Source: an uncultured Paraprevotella sp.
GTDB taxonomy: Bacteria; Bacteroidota; Bacteroidia; Bacteroidales; Bacteroidaceae
DNA: 64,000 bases
Direction: 5' to 3'
Assembly: GCA_910586505.1 (NCBI GenBank)
Contig: CAJUGV010000003.1
Span: 1-64,000, forward strand
Shown here piece by piece: positions 1 to 9,195 of this stretch. Below the pieces are notes generated by a model. The model saw only the letters and a list, made by a program, of their open reading frames with translations, did no database searches and had not been told where the DNA came from. Positions within the stretch are counted from its first letter, which is position 1; every line of letters starts with the position of its first letter. Position numbers and translations under genes: made by a program.

Positions 1-151
1 TAAACTGGAAAACAATAAATTAACAATGCACAACGAAAATAAACTTTTTTGAGGGAAATTTTAAAGCAAAAGCTCTATCGAAAAGAATAAGAAGAAAAAC
101 AGGCCACTCTATATATAACTAAGAGGAGAACAAATTAAGGAAAATAATAAA

Positions 152-192
152 AATGGTCTTGCCAAGCCATTTAAAAACTCAGCAAGACCATT
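152..192 (-). terminator. Intrinsic terminator of the large lyase-like gene
   Basis: An 11-bp perfect inverted repeat (AATGGTCTTGC at 152-162 and GCAAGACCATT at 182-192) lies just past the stop codon of the minus-strand gene. Read on the minus strand the stem is followed by a T-rich run, as in a rho-independent terminator. The remaining bases 1-151 are AT-rich and hold no gene I can support. Confidence 0.75.
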
Positions 193-212
193 ATCCACAA
201 TCAACATATTAG

Positions 213-3200
213 TTACTTCAGTACTTTCTTCCCATTTATAATATACATACCTGAAGGCAACCCGTCAAGGGATTCAGCACGTCCCACACCGTTTCTGACA
301 AGTCGGCCGTCAATGGTATATACATTAACCTTACTTTCCAAGGCCTCATTTCGGATTTCCCGAATACTCGTCATCTTACCGTCAATATATATACATACAC
401 ATTCCGGAATAGCACCATCTATACGCAGATAAGCACGGAATCCATTCACATCCGCTCCCATCTCCGCTTTTGTGAAACTATCATCATCATAAGTATAAAG
501 GTTACTATGATAAACAGCTCCCTTGTGGCTTGTACCCTGCAGACACACTGTCACATCACCATCTGTCACCACAGACTCATTAGCTTCGATGGCACCTGCG
601 TCTAATGTCACATTTGTGAAATCCAGTTCATGCACAGAAGATGCGACCTGTACTAAATAAGGAACTCCCGCCTTCATCTCACTCACCGTCTCAAACTTCA
701 GATCACAGTAAATGCCATTCATCTCCATACCTTTCAGTTCTTTTACGCTACGACGAACAAACTTTCTGTTCATCTGCGTACTCGGAACATCAAATGGAAG
801 ACATAATATATTCCACTCTCCGGCCTCCAATGTCTGGTGCACAAGCACATCACCATATAAACCGTCCTGTATATCGAAAGCTGCATCTTCCTCATTCAAT
901 TCCATCACCGCCTTACCATAATACATCAATGTCACATCGGCCATTCCTATCCAGTTAGCCGTGTTACCACGTCCGCACTTCACACCTATTTCAGCCGCTT
1001 TAGATACAGCTCCTTTCACTGTAAAATACTTAAATGTTTCCGCTGTCACTTCCGTCTGCTGTCCATTCAGATACAAGCTTACATTGATCTCCGACGGATC
1101 CGCATCACTTAATTCCACCTTACGGAACACGGCGGCTTTCAGTTCATAATTACCTGAAGGAAGTTCATTTACAGTCTGATAAATAGCACGGTTATCATTC
1201 TGAAGCACTCTGTCCGGTCCAATCCAGTTCTCTAAAAAGACACCAGAGTACTCATTGTCCCTACCGGAATTAACCAATGTACGGAAATTCACTGTCGCAT
1301 CATTCAACCATCCGGTCGCATTGTCACAGGAAGCACTGGCTACCCTAAACGTCATGTCAAAACCTATTCCGTTAAGCGGCTCCGCATCCACCACATAGGC
1401 ACGCCGGGCCGTCTCCAGATTATCACACGCAGCCTGCACCTCACCGGTCGTCAATGCCTTGTCAGCCATCACGCGCGCGCTTTTAATATTATTCCTAAAG
1501 ATAGTGAGCGAAGAAGACAAACGCGGTTTGGAGTTATCTGCAATCTCGTCCACTATCGCTTTTTGTACCAAATAAGTATCATAAACAGTCATGATTCCGC
1601 GCGCGTTCTCAATCGCACCCATCAGGATGGAAAGCGCCCGGGTCAGAGAATCCGTAGTAATAGACGCGACATCCACATCCACGGCTTTATCCAATTCGCC
1701 AGCCACCGTAGCCGGAATCCGTGTACGGTCGAGCGAGTTTGCCACAGCCACCTGTGTCGCCCACATCTGATCCAGATCACCGGTATTCATTCCGAAATAT
1801 TCCAGCACAAAGTCATTAAGCACACACCACGATGTGGCTACATCGCACTGCGCTCCCACTGTCAGCAGGCCGTCTCCCACAAACACATCCACACTGATAC
1901 GCGAATCACCCGGATCGGCATTAAGGTCGGCTGCATTCTGACCCAGATGCAAACCTATATCCGTACCGTCCGCACGTGTCATAGCCGTACTGTAAACCGC
2001 CAAAGGAAGCCCTCCCGTAGTTTTTACAAACACGCGGAAGTTTTTATTCGAAGCCCCCTGATCACTTCGCGCCTGGGCACTCACGCGATAATTACCTTGC
2101 GGAAGACCGGTCAGCAATTGCTGTATGGTGAAATTGGAATGCCAGAATTCGATGACGCCTCCTGCAAACTTCGGATAATTGCCGTCACTGGACGTAACGG
2201 CCCATCCGGTAGCGTTGCCTATATCGAACCCTCCGTTTATCATGCGCTCCGTCAATATTACAGGATGCTCGGGAGAAGCATTGTCCAGACGATACTGTTC
2301 CATCGCCTTTACCAATGAAGAATAGGCATCCATACACTCATCGCCCGAACCCGATGTCAGTGCGTCCTGTGCCTCATTTCTGGCTTTCTGCAAAGCTCCA
2401 TCCTTGTCCGTACCATAATTCAGCGTATCACTGTCTGCAATCATCGTCCTCAACAATAAACCGGGACTCTGATACTCCAGCGAAACGTCGGACATGGACG
2501 TCCATCGTGTACCGTTGCCATTACCTGCTTTCAAACCCAACGTTAGTTTTCCGCTGTTCACCACAGCCTCCACCTGCTCCATACGCAGCACGCCGGTAGA
2601 AGTTACAGGCGACGTAGCATCATTCACAAACAATTCTATCACTCCGTTGCCGGCACCTTTCTGTGCAGCAGCCTTGAATACATAACGTCCGGCAGGCATA
2701 CCGCTCTTACACGTATATATAAGGTATTGCCCGTCCAAAAAATTGCCGGTACACCAACGTTCCATCATATTCTCATCCTTAGCATCACCACGCTGCGCAT
2801 CCGATCCGTCAATGGCGAACACGCGGAAGTTACCACCCTCGGCATCCGTCATCCATTGCGTCACATCGTCTATGCTCACACCGGATGCCGTGGGAACAAA
2901 CTTTCCGCCCTCAGGCAACAACATTGTCAGATCCACCGGAACGGAAGCCTGCGGCAAACTGCCCTTCCATGCCCTATCCATTGTCTCATAGGCCCGGAAC
3001 ACTTCATCGGCGGTTTCGGCTCCGGCAAAGGCATCAACCGCCCGACGGAGTTCATCACCGGCCAGATTCTCGCTCTCCAAGAAACTCAGACAACGTTCAT
3101 AAACGGCCTTATAATCATCATAATGGACACGCAGCATCCGCACTTCGCCCAACAGTCTTTGGCATTCCACGGCACCTTCCACCCCGTCAGCCGTCTGCTT

Positions 3201-5645
3201 TTTCAACATCTCTATCCGTTGCATCAGGGCCGGCGTCACCATATCGTCTGTTATCTTGTCCAATTCGGCACGCATAGTCTCCAGGTCGGCCGCAAGATAA
3301 TCCGTTCCCTCATAAACCAGACTGAAGTTATCCATGGCAAACCAGTTGCAGCCATTGTCCGAATAACCGAAGTTCTGATCGGACACATTCTTAGCTCCCA
3401 AAGTAGCCTTACCGTCCTTACCCACATAGAAGTTTACGGTAAAATGGCCAGACTCCCCTGCACGGGTCGCCACCGCCGTGTTCACCCCATCGGCATAAAG
3501 GTAAATGTCTTTCACGTAATTGCGTGAAGCATCACCGCTCCGTCCCTGCTGCGCAGCCATCACGGAAGCTCCCAGCTCATAACGTCCCGGCTTCAGTCCG
3601 GTGAGTGTCTGAGAGATATTGAAACGGTCCAGTCCCCAGCAGTTCATCCCGTTCTCCGACTGCTCGCGCCGACGTTCTATATAAGAAGAGAACGTGCCCG
3701 ACACAGCCCCCGAACCTTTGACAAATCCCTCCGCATCGACATTCCACGATTCTGGCTTCTCACAATCAGGGTCGGCCAGCAGGTTTGTCAGCTCGTTTTC
3801 ATTGGGAATGATATTGAACACCTTCTCCAGCACCACTCCCGACTGATTCGTCAGACGGAACGTCAGGGTATGCTCCTTGTTATCGGTCAGGGTATAGGTG
3901 TAAGCACCTCCCGTACCCAGCTTCTTTCCGGTCTCGTCGAACCATTCTTCACTTTCTATATAGTTCCAGTTGGAATACGCCGTAGAAATAACCACCTTAC
4001 GGCCCTGCCCCATGAGAATGTCGCTGCCTTCCACTAAACGTCCGTTGTAAGTGGCAGTGGAAGTAAGCGAAGCCTTGATTCCTTCACCGCGTACTGCCAC
4101 ACTGAACAACTGTGTGCTCACCACACCGCGCGGATTGGTATAAGTGAGACGATAAAGTCCGGAATGATCGGCCGTAATCTGGCGTTGCTGCCCGGTAGCT
4201 CCGTCTTCCCATTTCCAGTTACCGGTATTTTCCTCACCCTCCGGCAAGGTCGCAGACAAAGTGAGCACCGTACCCGGCTCCACATTACTTATTTCCGCAT
4301 AGCGTCGGGTAGCCGTCGGACTGCTTATCATCGGGAAAAGGATGGCAGGCACGTCCTCCCGGGCAACCGGCGCATCGTTGTACATCAAATCGCCGAATCC
4401 CGTATGATCGTAGCCACCGCTGTTGTTGCCATAGGAGCCTCCTCCGCGCTCCATTCCCATAATATTCTTCATCGTATGGCAGAAATTCATCGGAATACCC
4501 ATACGGTTCTCATAATGGTTGATGAAAAGTTGCCAGATGGGACGCCACTGCCCGCGTCCCGTTCCGTTGAGTCCGCCCATCCACCAGTTCTGCGTGTAAG
4601 GCAGATTGTCCGTACCGCTGTTATAGGCAGCCACATATTCGGCCGCACCGGCCACCATCGCCGAACCGGCCAGTCCTTTAATCATCGGGTTCTGCAAGTT
4701 GCAGAAAGCGTTGTCACCCTGATTCCAGGCGGCTTCCAGCGCATACGACAACAATCCTAAAGCCGCCATGGAATGCCCCTGGTCGCGGCCGCTTTCCTGC
4801 ATCTGGTTCAGGTAGCCCAACGGGCCGCGCCCATCTTTGTGAAACCAGGGCAGCAATCCCCATCCGTAGCCGCAAAGCCCTTGTCCGAAAGCATCGGGAT
4901 GCAAAGCGGTCACACATAGCGACTCGTTACCCGGCCCTTCCTTCATCCAGTACATACCGTAATTATAGATATCAGGCAGGTCGCACAGAATGCCGAGCGA
5001 CACACAGAACATGGCGTTACCGAGTCCCCAGTTGCTATGATAGTGATACCAGTTCTGTTCACGGAACACCGTGTCGTGACGACGTTCCAGAAAATCCTGC
5101 GCGGCTGTGAACCACACATCTATCATATACTGCTTGAAGAGTTCGAACTCCTCTTCCGGCCACCCTTCATAATCGCGCATGATTTCAGCGGCATTGATAA
5201 AAGGATAACCGGTGAAACCGGGAATCAATGACACATTGGTATTGCCACCCAAGGCTTTATTCCAGATACGGTAGGCATTCAGCACATCGACAGCGATATC
5301 GGCATATTGCTTCTCACCGGTAATCTTCCAAAGAAGTGCACATTGGTAGGCACGGTGAGCATTGCGATAAGCATTCATATAGTTCTGTCCGGAAACGCCA
5401 CGTATAATCACCTCGTTCACTCCCCAGTTATGCCCGTGATCTCCTCCCACACACGGTGAATACCGCAGCGCATCAAGCGCCTCCTTGGTCAGTGAATCCT
5501 CAGCGGCAAGGCGTGCCCTGACAGCCTCGAAATCGGCCTCAGAGTGCAAAATGCCCGGATGGCGGAACTCCGTTTCCTGCGCCTGTACAGAAAATGCCAT
5601 CAGCACTGCACTAAAAAGGCAAGATAAAAGTCTTCTTTTCTTCAT
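213..5645 (-). CDS. Large secreted multidomain protein with alginate-lyase-like N-terminal domain
   Basis: The 1810-residue product begins with a Sec signal peptide (cleavage expected after VQAQ). Residues about 25-430 look like an alpha-toroid of the alginate lyase/heparinase type, rich in Trp, His and Gly with GRDQGHS near residue 290. An Ig-like stretch follows. Then come four related beta-sandwich modules, ending near residues 778, 1058, 1281 and 1573, each closing with a D/NF.L.Y pattern and separated by FIVAR-like helical linkers. The last ~70 residues (VYTIDGRLV, LPSGMYIINGKKV) resemble a Por/T9SS type A sorting tail. The start is an ATG directly before the signal peptide. It probably acts on an acidic polysaccharide outside the cell, but no SusC/D pair or other glycan enzyme adjoins it and the substrate is unknown. 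Domain family is inferred from pattern only. Confidence 0.7.
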   Translation of the reverse strand: MKKRRLLSCLFSAVLMAFSVQAQETEFRHPGILHSEADFEAVRARLAAEDSLTKEALDALRYSPCVGGDHGHNWGVNEVIIRGVSGQNYMNAYRNAHRAYQCALLWKITGEKQYADIAVDVLNAYRIWNKALGGNTNVSLIPGFTGYPFINAAEIMRDYEGWPEEEFELFKQYMIDVWFTAAQDFLERRHDTVFREQNWYHYHSNWGLGNAMFCVSLGILCDLPDIYNYGMYWMKEGPGNESLCVTALHPDAFGQGLCGYGWGLLPWFHKDGRGPLGYLNQMQESGRDQGHSMAALGLLSYALEAAWNQGDNAFCNLQNPMIKGLAGSAMVAGAAEYVAAYNSGTDNLPYTQNWWMGGLNGTGRGQWRPIWQLFINHYENRMGIPMNFCHTMKNIMGMERGGGSYGNNSGGYDHTGFGDLMYNDAPVAREDVPAILFPMISSPTATRRYAEISNVEPGTVLTLSATLPEGEENTGNWKWEDGATGQQRQITADHSGLYRLTYTNPRGVVSTQLFSVAVRGEGIKASLTSTATYNGRLVEGSDILMGQGRKVVISTAYSNWNYIESEEWFDETGKKLGTGGAYTYTLTDNKEHTLTFRLTNQSGVVLEKVFNIIPNENELTNLLADPDCEKPESWNVDAEGFVKGSGAVSGTFSSYIERRREQSENGMNCWGLDRFNISQTLTGLKPGRYELGASVMAAQQGRSGDASRNYVKDIYLYADGVNTAVATRAGESGHFTVNFYVGKDGKATLGAKNVSDQNFGYSDNGCNWFAMDNFSLVYEGTDYLAADLETMRAELDKITDDMVTPALMQRIEMLKKQTADGVEGAVECQRLLGEVRMLRVHYDDYKAVYERCLSFLESENLAGDELRRAVDAFAGAETADEVFRAYETMDRAWKGSLPQASVPVDLTMLLPEGGKFVPTASGVSIDDVTQWMTDAEGGNFRVFAIDGSDAQRGDAKDENMMERWCTGNFLDGQYLIYTCKSGMPAGRYVFKAAAQKGAGNGVIELFVNDATSPVTSTGVLRMEQVEAVVNSGKLTLGLKAGNGNGTRWTSMSDVSLEYQSPGLLLRTMIADSDTLNYGTDKDGALQKARNEAQDALTSGSGDECMDAYSSLVKAMEQYRLDNASPEHPVILTERMINGGFDIGNATGWAVTSSDGNYPKFAGGVIEFWHSNFTIQQLLTGLPQGNYRVSAQARSDQGASNKNFRVFVKTTGGLPLAVYSTAMTRADGTDIGLHLGQNAADLNADPGDSRISVDVFVGDGLLTVGAQCDVATSWCVLNDFVLEYFGMNTGDLDQMWATQVAVANSLDRTRIPATVAGELDKAVDVDVASITTDSLTRALSILMGAIENARGIMTVYDTYLVQKAIVDEIADNSKPRLSSSLTIFRNNIKSARVMADKALTTGEVQAACDNLETARRAYVVDAEPLNGIGFDMTFRVASASCDNATGWLNDATVNFRTLVNSGRDNEYSGVFLENWIGPDRVLQNDNRAIYQTVNELPSGNYELKAAVFRKVELSDADPSEINVSLYLNGQQTEVTAETFKYFTVKGAVSKAAEIGVKCGRGNTANWIGMADVTLMYYGKAVMELNEEDAAFDIQDGLYGDVLVHQTLEAGEWNILCLPFDVPSTQMNRKFVRRSVKELKGMEMNGIYCDLKFETVSEMKAGVPYLVQVASSVHELDFTNVTLDAGAIEANESVVTDGDVTVCLQGTSHKGAVYHSNLYTYDDDSFTKAEMGADVNGFRAYLRIDGAIPECVCIYIDGKMTSIREIRNEALESKVNVYTIDGRLVRNGVGRAESLDGLPSGMYIINGKKVLK

Positions 5646-5843
5646 GATATAAATTTGATATAAAAAGTAAATACTCGTTTCCTCGTTTTACCCTATTTAC
5701 GAATAAACCTCTCGAAAAGCACAAAGAAAATATACTTTTTCGCAGAAAAAAGAAAAAAAACGACAGGCTGCCTCTATCATGCCTTCCACTTGCCGGCAAC
5801 ACAGGCTGAAGATACATCTGAACGCGCGCCCTGAAAACAAAAA

Positions 5844-5907
5844 ATTTTACTGCGCTTCATTTTTTATTTTCTTGCGGAGTAAAATAAAAAATGAAGCGCA
5901 GTAAAAT
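5844..5907. repeat. Perfect 27-bp inverted repeat with 10-nt loop (repeat copy 1)
   Basis: The arms 5844-5870 and 5881-5907 are exact reverse complements over 27 bases, around a loop CTTGCGGAGT. It sits in the ~300-base gap between the hxlR-type gene (whose transcript runs into it) and the start of the large lyase-like gene. It could end the hxlR transcript from either strand. Its core words TGCGCTTCATTTT and TGCGGAGTAAAA recur in other gaps of this window (48747, 63355, and inverted near 32550). No gene is visible in the rest of 5646-5951. Confidence 0.9.
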
Positions 5908-5951
5908 CTCCCGGTCTCCGCCTCACAAAAAATACCGGCTCACCGACAGGG

Positions 5952-6329
5952 TCAGGAACAAGCGGCCCTCTCCGCATTTTCCCGATGCGCCAGAATCGAC
6001 TTCATGTGACTCTTCGCCCACTCCGTCAGTGAATGTATGATGGGAACAAGCGATTTACCTGTTTCGGTCAGCGCATACTCCACCCTTACGGGAACTTCGG
6101 GATACACGGTGCGTTCCACCAGCCCGTCGGCCTCCAGTATGCGCAATGTGTCGGCCAACACCTTGGCGGATATATCGGGAATCAGTTTACCCAGCCGATT
6201 GAAACGGATGGAACGGTTCTCATCTATGATAAGAATGACCAACAACGCCCACTTATTTCCGAAACGCGCCACTACATTGCGGATGGGACAAATCTCAATG
6301 ATTGACTTTTCTTCTTTTTTTGCCGTCAT
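5952..6329 (-). CDS. HxlR-family winged-helix transcriptional regulator
   Basis: The product is about 125 residues when started at MTAKKEEK. An upstream in-frame extension would begin before the likely transcription start, so the inner ATG is preferred. The order CPIRNVV, then GNKWALLVI, FNRLGKLIPDIS.KVLADTLR and YALTETGKSL is the HxlR winged-helix signature. The Cys of the CP motif near residue 15 is the residue that senses electrophiles or thiol stress in characterised members such as YodB and HypR. It is divergent from a cupin gene and shares its promoter region, so it probably controls that gene and itself. The exact signal is not predictable. Confidence 0.9.
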   Translation of the reverse strand: MTAKKEEKSIIEICPIRNVVARFGNKWALLVILIIDENRSIRFNRLGKLIPDISAKVLADTLRILEADGLVERTVYPEVPVRVEYALTETGKSLVPIIHSLTEWAKSHMKSILAHRENAERAACS

Positions 6330-6351
6330 AAACTCTTGTTTCTCTGTAAAA

Positions 6352-6420
6352 GTAACCTTGCAGTAACTTATACACAACCATGTAACTTATTGTATATAAC
6401 AAAGATAGAGTTTATCTTTG
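6352..6420. promoter_or_regulatory. Divergent hxlR/cupin promoters with direct repeats
   Basis: Two perfect -7 boxes face away from each other: TATCTTTG on the minus strand (6400-6407) for hxlR and TATCTTTG on the plus strand (6413-6420) for the cupin gene. Together they form an inverted repeat with a 5-base spacer. A plus-strand -33 TTG at 6390-6392 is 20 bases upstream of its -7. GTAACTTAT occurs twice (6363-6371, 6382-6390) with a weaker GTAACCTTG at 6352-6360. These are candidate HxlR operators. Confidence 0.75.
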
Positions 6421-6510
6421 CATTGCAAAAAGGAACAGCAAGGCCCTGCAAATTTAGTATATTTATGCTACATAACGAACAAAAAAGTATTCACTCAAAA
6501 AGAAAAAGCA

Positions 6511-6960
6511 ATGAAACAAATTGAACAGACCGCAGCAGCGGAGAATTTCAGCGCTATCCATCTGGGTCCGCTGAGCGAACTGAACGAGTACGTGCTGGAA
6601 CTCTCACCGGAGATAAAAATCCCCGGCAAAGTATTCGGCGGCGCGGCACTCGGCGCCACGGGCAGCGATTTTTCATTCCAAATGTTCCTGCCGGGAACGG
6701 AAACCGGATTCCTTCACAGCCACCACACCCACGAGGAACTTTATTTCTTCCTGGGCGGAAAAGGAGAATTTCAGGTAGACGGACAGACGTTTCCCATCTC
6801 CGAGGGCAGCGTGATAAGGGTGGCTCCGGCAGGCCGGCGCTCCGTCCGCAACAACGGTACAGAACCGCTTGTGATGCTTTGCGTACAGTACAAAGCCGGC
6901 ACATTCTCCTCTGAAGACGCCACCGACGGAAATATCCTGAACGAAGCCGTAAAATGGTAG
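6511..6960 (+). CDS. Small cupin-domain protein
   Basis: The 149-residue product is a single cupin barrel. Motif 1 includes HSHHTHEELYFFLGGKGEF around residues 68-87 (His pairs plus Glu, the usual metal ligands), and motif 2 includes GSVIRVAPAGRRSVRNNG. The start is the ATG after an A-rich leader, about 90 bases from the -7 box. Larger in-frame starts lie at or before the transcription start. It is divergent from hxlR and followed by its own terminator, so it forms a single-gene unit. Its substrate is unknown; HxlR-linked cupins are often quinone- or electrophile-related, which is inference here. Confidence 0.85.
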   Translation: MKQIEQTAAAENFSAIHLGPLSELNEYVLELSPEIKIPGKVFGGAALGATGSDFSFQMFLPGTETGFLHSHHTHEELYFFLGGKGEFQVDGQTFPISEGSVIRVAPAGRRSVRNNGTEPLVMLCVQYKAGTFSSEDATDGNILNEAVKW

Positions 6961-7001
6961 CGCGGCTCCCGGCCCTACCGATAGAACAACCCCGAACAGA
7001 C

Positions 7002-7045
7002 GGTGATGGATGCGCAGCCTCAACCCGCGCATCCATCACCTTTAT
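7002..7045 (+). terminator. Strong intrinsic terminator after the cupin gene
   Basis: A 14-bp perfect stem (GGTGATGGATGCGC at 7002-7015, GCGCATCCATCACC at 7027-7040) with an 11-base loop is followed by TTTATTATAT. Confidence 0.9.
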
Positions 7046-7209
7046 TATATATACGGAAGCGAATCCTACCGCTTGTCTCTACTCCGAAAAACAAGAATGC
7101 GAAAACAAATAAGTAACGATTTATTTGGAGAAACGGACAAAAAAACTTATTTTGCGAAAATTTTCAACCGGACATCCGCGACAAAAAGCGGACCTACACT
7201 AAAAAGAAT

Positions 7210-7743
7210 ATGTATATGGCTATAAAAAGAATTTTTGCATGCTGCATTTGCCTGACCCTGACGGCCCTGATAGCAAAAGCACAGCATAGCATCAAAGGGA
7301 AAGCCACCTACTACTCTGACAAACTGCACGGACGAAAAACAAGCAATGGTGAGCGGTATCACCGGGACAGCATGACCTGCGCACACAAGAAGTTCCCTTT
7401 CGGCACCCTGTTAAGAGTAAGGAACACACTGAACGACAGGGAAGTGGTGGTAAGAGTAACAGACCGTGGCCCCTATGCGAAACGGTATATCATTGATTTG
7501 AGTAAAGCAGCCGCCCGTCAATTAAATTTCCTGAAAAGAGGGGTATGCCCGGTAGAGATCACCCCCATATCGCCCGACAACATCCCGTTCAGGGCTGAAA
7601 ACGGCGAGATAATCCCCAAACTGAATCTGCAATTTCAGGACATGACGATGTATCCCGTACCGATATGGCGGCAGCAACAAATCTTACAGGAAAAAAAGCC
7701 TGACCCGACCGAAATAAAAAACATAGACAACAAGAAACAATAG
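7210..7743 (+). CDS. RlpA-like double-psi beta-barrel protein
   Basis: The 177-residue product has a signal peptide (MAIKRIFACC..., cleavage near AKAQ) and then a compact DPBB domain: ATYYSDKLHGRKTSNGERY, FPFGTLLRVRN and VRVTDRGPYA.R..DLS. This is the RlpA/septal-ring lytic transglycosylase pattern, including the Asp of the VTDRGP motif. No SPOR peptidoglycan-binding domain is present, which is usual for short Bacteroides members. Two ATGs (7210, 7216) are possible. It ends 19 bases before metY and they may share a transcript. Expected to act in the periplasm on peptidoglycan; enzymatic activity is uncertain. Confidence 0.85.
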   Translation: MYMAIKRIFACCICLTLTALIAKAQHSIKGKATYYSDKLHGRKTSNGERYHRDSMTCAHKKFPFGTLLRVRNTLNDREVVVRVTDRGPYAKRYIIDLSKAAARQLNFLKRGVCPVEITPISPDNIPFRAENGEIIPKLNLQFQDMTMYPVPIWRQQQILQEKKPDPTEIKNIDNKKQ

Positions 7744-7762
7744 AAACCAACCGAAACACAAA

Positions 7763-9049
7763 ATGAAAAAGAAACTCAAAAAGGAGTCTGTATGCGTACA
7801 AGGCGGATGGACCCCCAGAAAAGGCGAGCCGCGCGTCTTGCCAATCTATCAAAGCACGACATTCAAATACGACAACAGTGAACAGATGGCAAGGCTGTTC
7901 GATCTGGAAGATACCGGATATTTCTACACCCGGCTGCAGAATCCCACCAACGATGCAGTAGCTTCCAAGATCGCGGAACTGGAAGGCGGCGTAGGGGCGA
8001 TGCTGACCTCCTCGGGACAGGCCGCCAATTTCTTTGCCGTATTCAACATCTGTCAGGCCGGCGACCACTTCGTCACCTCCAACACCATCTACGGAGGCAC
8101 CTATAACCTCTTCGGAGTGACCATGAAAAAATTAGGGATCGAATGTACGTTCGTAGACCCTGAATGGGACGATGAACGTATAGAAGCTGCTTTCCGCCCC
8201 AACACCAAATGCTTCTTCGGCGAAACCATCTCCAATCCGGGCGGACACGTATTCGACATCGAGCGTTTCGCACAAATGGCCCACCGGCACGGAGTGCCCT
8301 TGATCATAGACAACACCTTTGCCACTCCTGTCAACTGCCGCCCCTTCGAATGGGGAGCAGACATCGTGACGCACTCCACCACCAAGTATATGGACGGGCA
8401 TGCCACCGCAGTGGGAGGCGCCATCGTGGACAGCGGAAATTTCGACTGGAACGCACATGCCGACAAATTCCCCGGACTCTGCCAGCCAGACGAAAGCTAC
8501 CACGGACTGACCTATGCCAAAGCTTTCGGGAAAATGGCCTATATCACAAAAGCGACAGCCCAATTGATGCGCGACCTGGGGTCGATACAAAGCCCGCAAA
8601 ATGCGTTCTTGCTTAATCTGGGACTGGAGACGTTGCATCTGCGCATGCGTCAGCATTGTGCCAACGCACAGGCAGTGGCAGAGTTTCTGGAGAACAACGA
8701 ACGGGTTGCCTGGGTGAATTATTGCGGCCTGAAAAGCAACAGGTATTACGAACTGGGACAGAAATATCTGCCGCAAGGTTCGTGTGGCGTGATTGCATTC
8801 GGATTGAAAGGTACGAAGGAGGAAGCCATCCGTTTCATGGACAGCCTGAAGATGATTTGTATTGTCACCCACGTGGCCGATGCGCGCACCTGTGTGCTGC
8901 ATCCGGCCAGCCATACCCACCGTCAGCTTTCGGACGAACAATTGCGCGAGGCCGGTGTGGCTCCGGATCTGATTCGCCTGTCGGTAGGCATCGAGCATGC
9001 CGACGACATCATAGAGGATATACGGCAAGCTTTGGATGCTTCAAAGTAA
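7763..9049 (+). CDS. metY: O-acetylhomoserine sulfhydrylase (MetY-like)
   Basis: The 428-residue PLP enzyme of the Cys/Met metabolism family converts O-acetylhomoserine and sulfide to homocysteine. Visible signatures are YTRLQNPTNDAV, the SSGQAA loop that holds PLP phosphate, DNTFATPVNCRPFEWGAD, and HSTTKYMDGH with the Schiff-base Lys near residue 208. The C-terminal SVGIEHADDIIEDI is typical. Length fits MetY (about 430) better than MetB/MetC (about 380). Its acyl-homoserine substrate would come from the metA product at 38-39 kb, and a terminator directly follows. A dual role with O-acetylserine cannot be excluded. Confidence 0.92.
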   Translation: MKKKLKKESVCVQGGWTPRKGEPRVLPIYQSTTFKYDNSEQMARLFDLEDTGYFYTRLQNPTNDAVASKIAELEGGVGAMLTSSGQAANFFAVFNICQAGDHFVTSNTIYGGTYNLFGVTMKKLGIECTFVDPEWDDERIEAAFRPNTKCFFGETISNPGGHVFDIERFAQMAHRHGVPLIIDNTFATPVNCRPFEWGADIVTHSTTKYMDGHATAVGGAIVDSGNFDWNAHADKFPGLCQPDESYHGLTYAKAFGKMAYITKATAQLMRDLGSIQSPQNAFLLNLGLETLHLRMRQHCANAQAVAEFLENNERVAWVNYCGLKSNRYYELGQKYLPQGSCGVIAFGLKGTKEEAIRFMDSLKMICIVTHVADARTCVLHPASHTHRQLSDEQLREAGVAPDLIRLSVGIEHADDIIEDIRQALDASK

Positions 9050-9070
9050 ACCGGCCACGGCATACTGAAA

Positions 9071-9116
9071 AAGTCCCCCGGAAAGTGTTCAAGACACTCT
9101 CCGGGGGATTTCTTTT
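9071..9116 (+). terminator. Intrinsic terminator after metY
   Basis: CCCCCGGA-A-AGTGT and ACACT-C-TCCGGGGG form a long stem with one mismatch and a 5-base loop, followed by ATTTCTTTT. Confidence 0.9.
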
Positions 9117-9195
9117 CATCCGGCACCATACGTATGCAATAAGCCGGCGCACCTGATGGAACCGTCACAAGAACGTTTTAATAGAGTCAAGCTAT

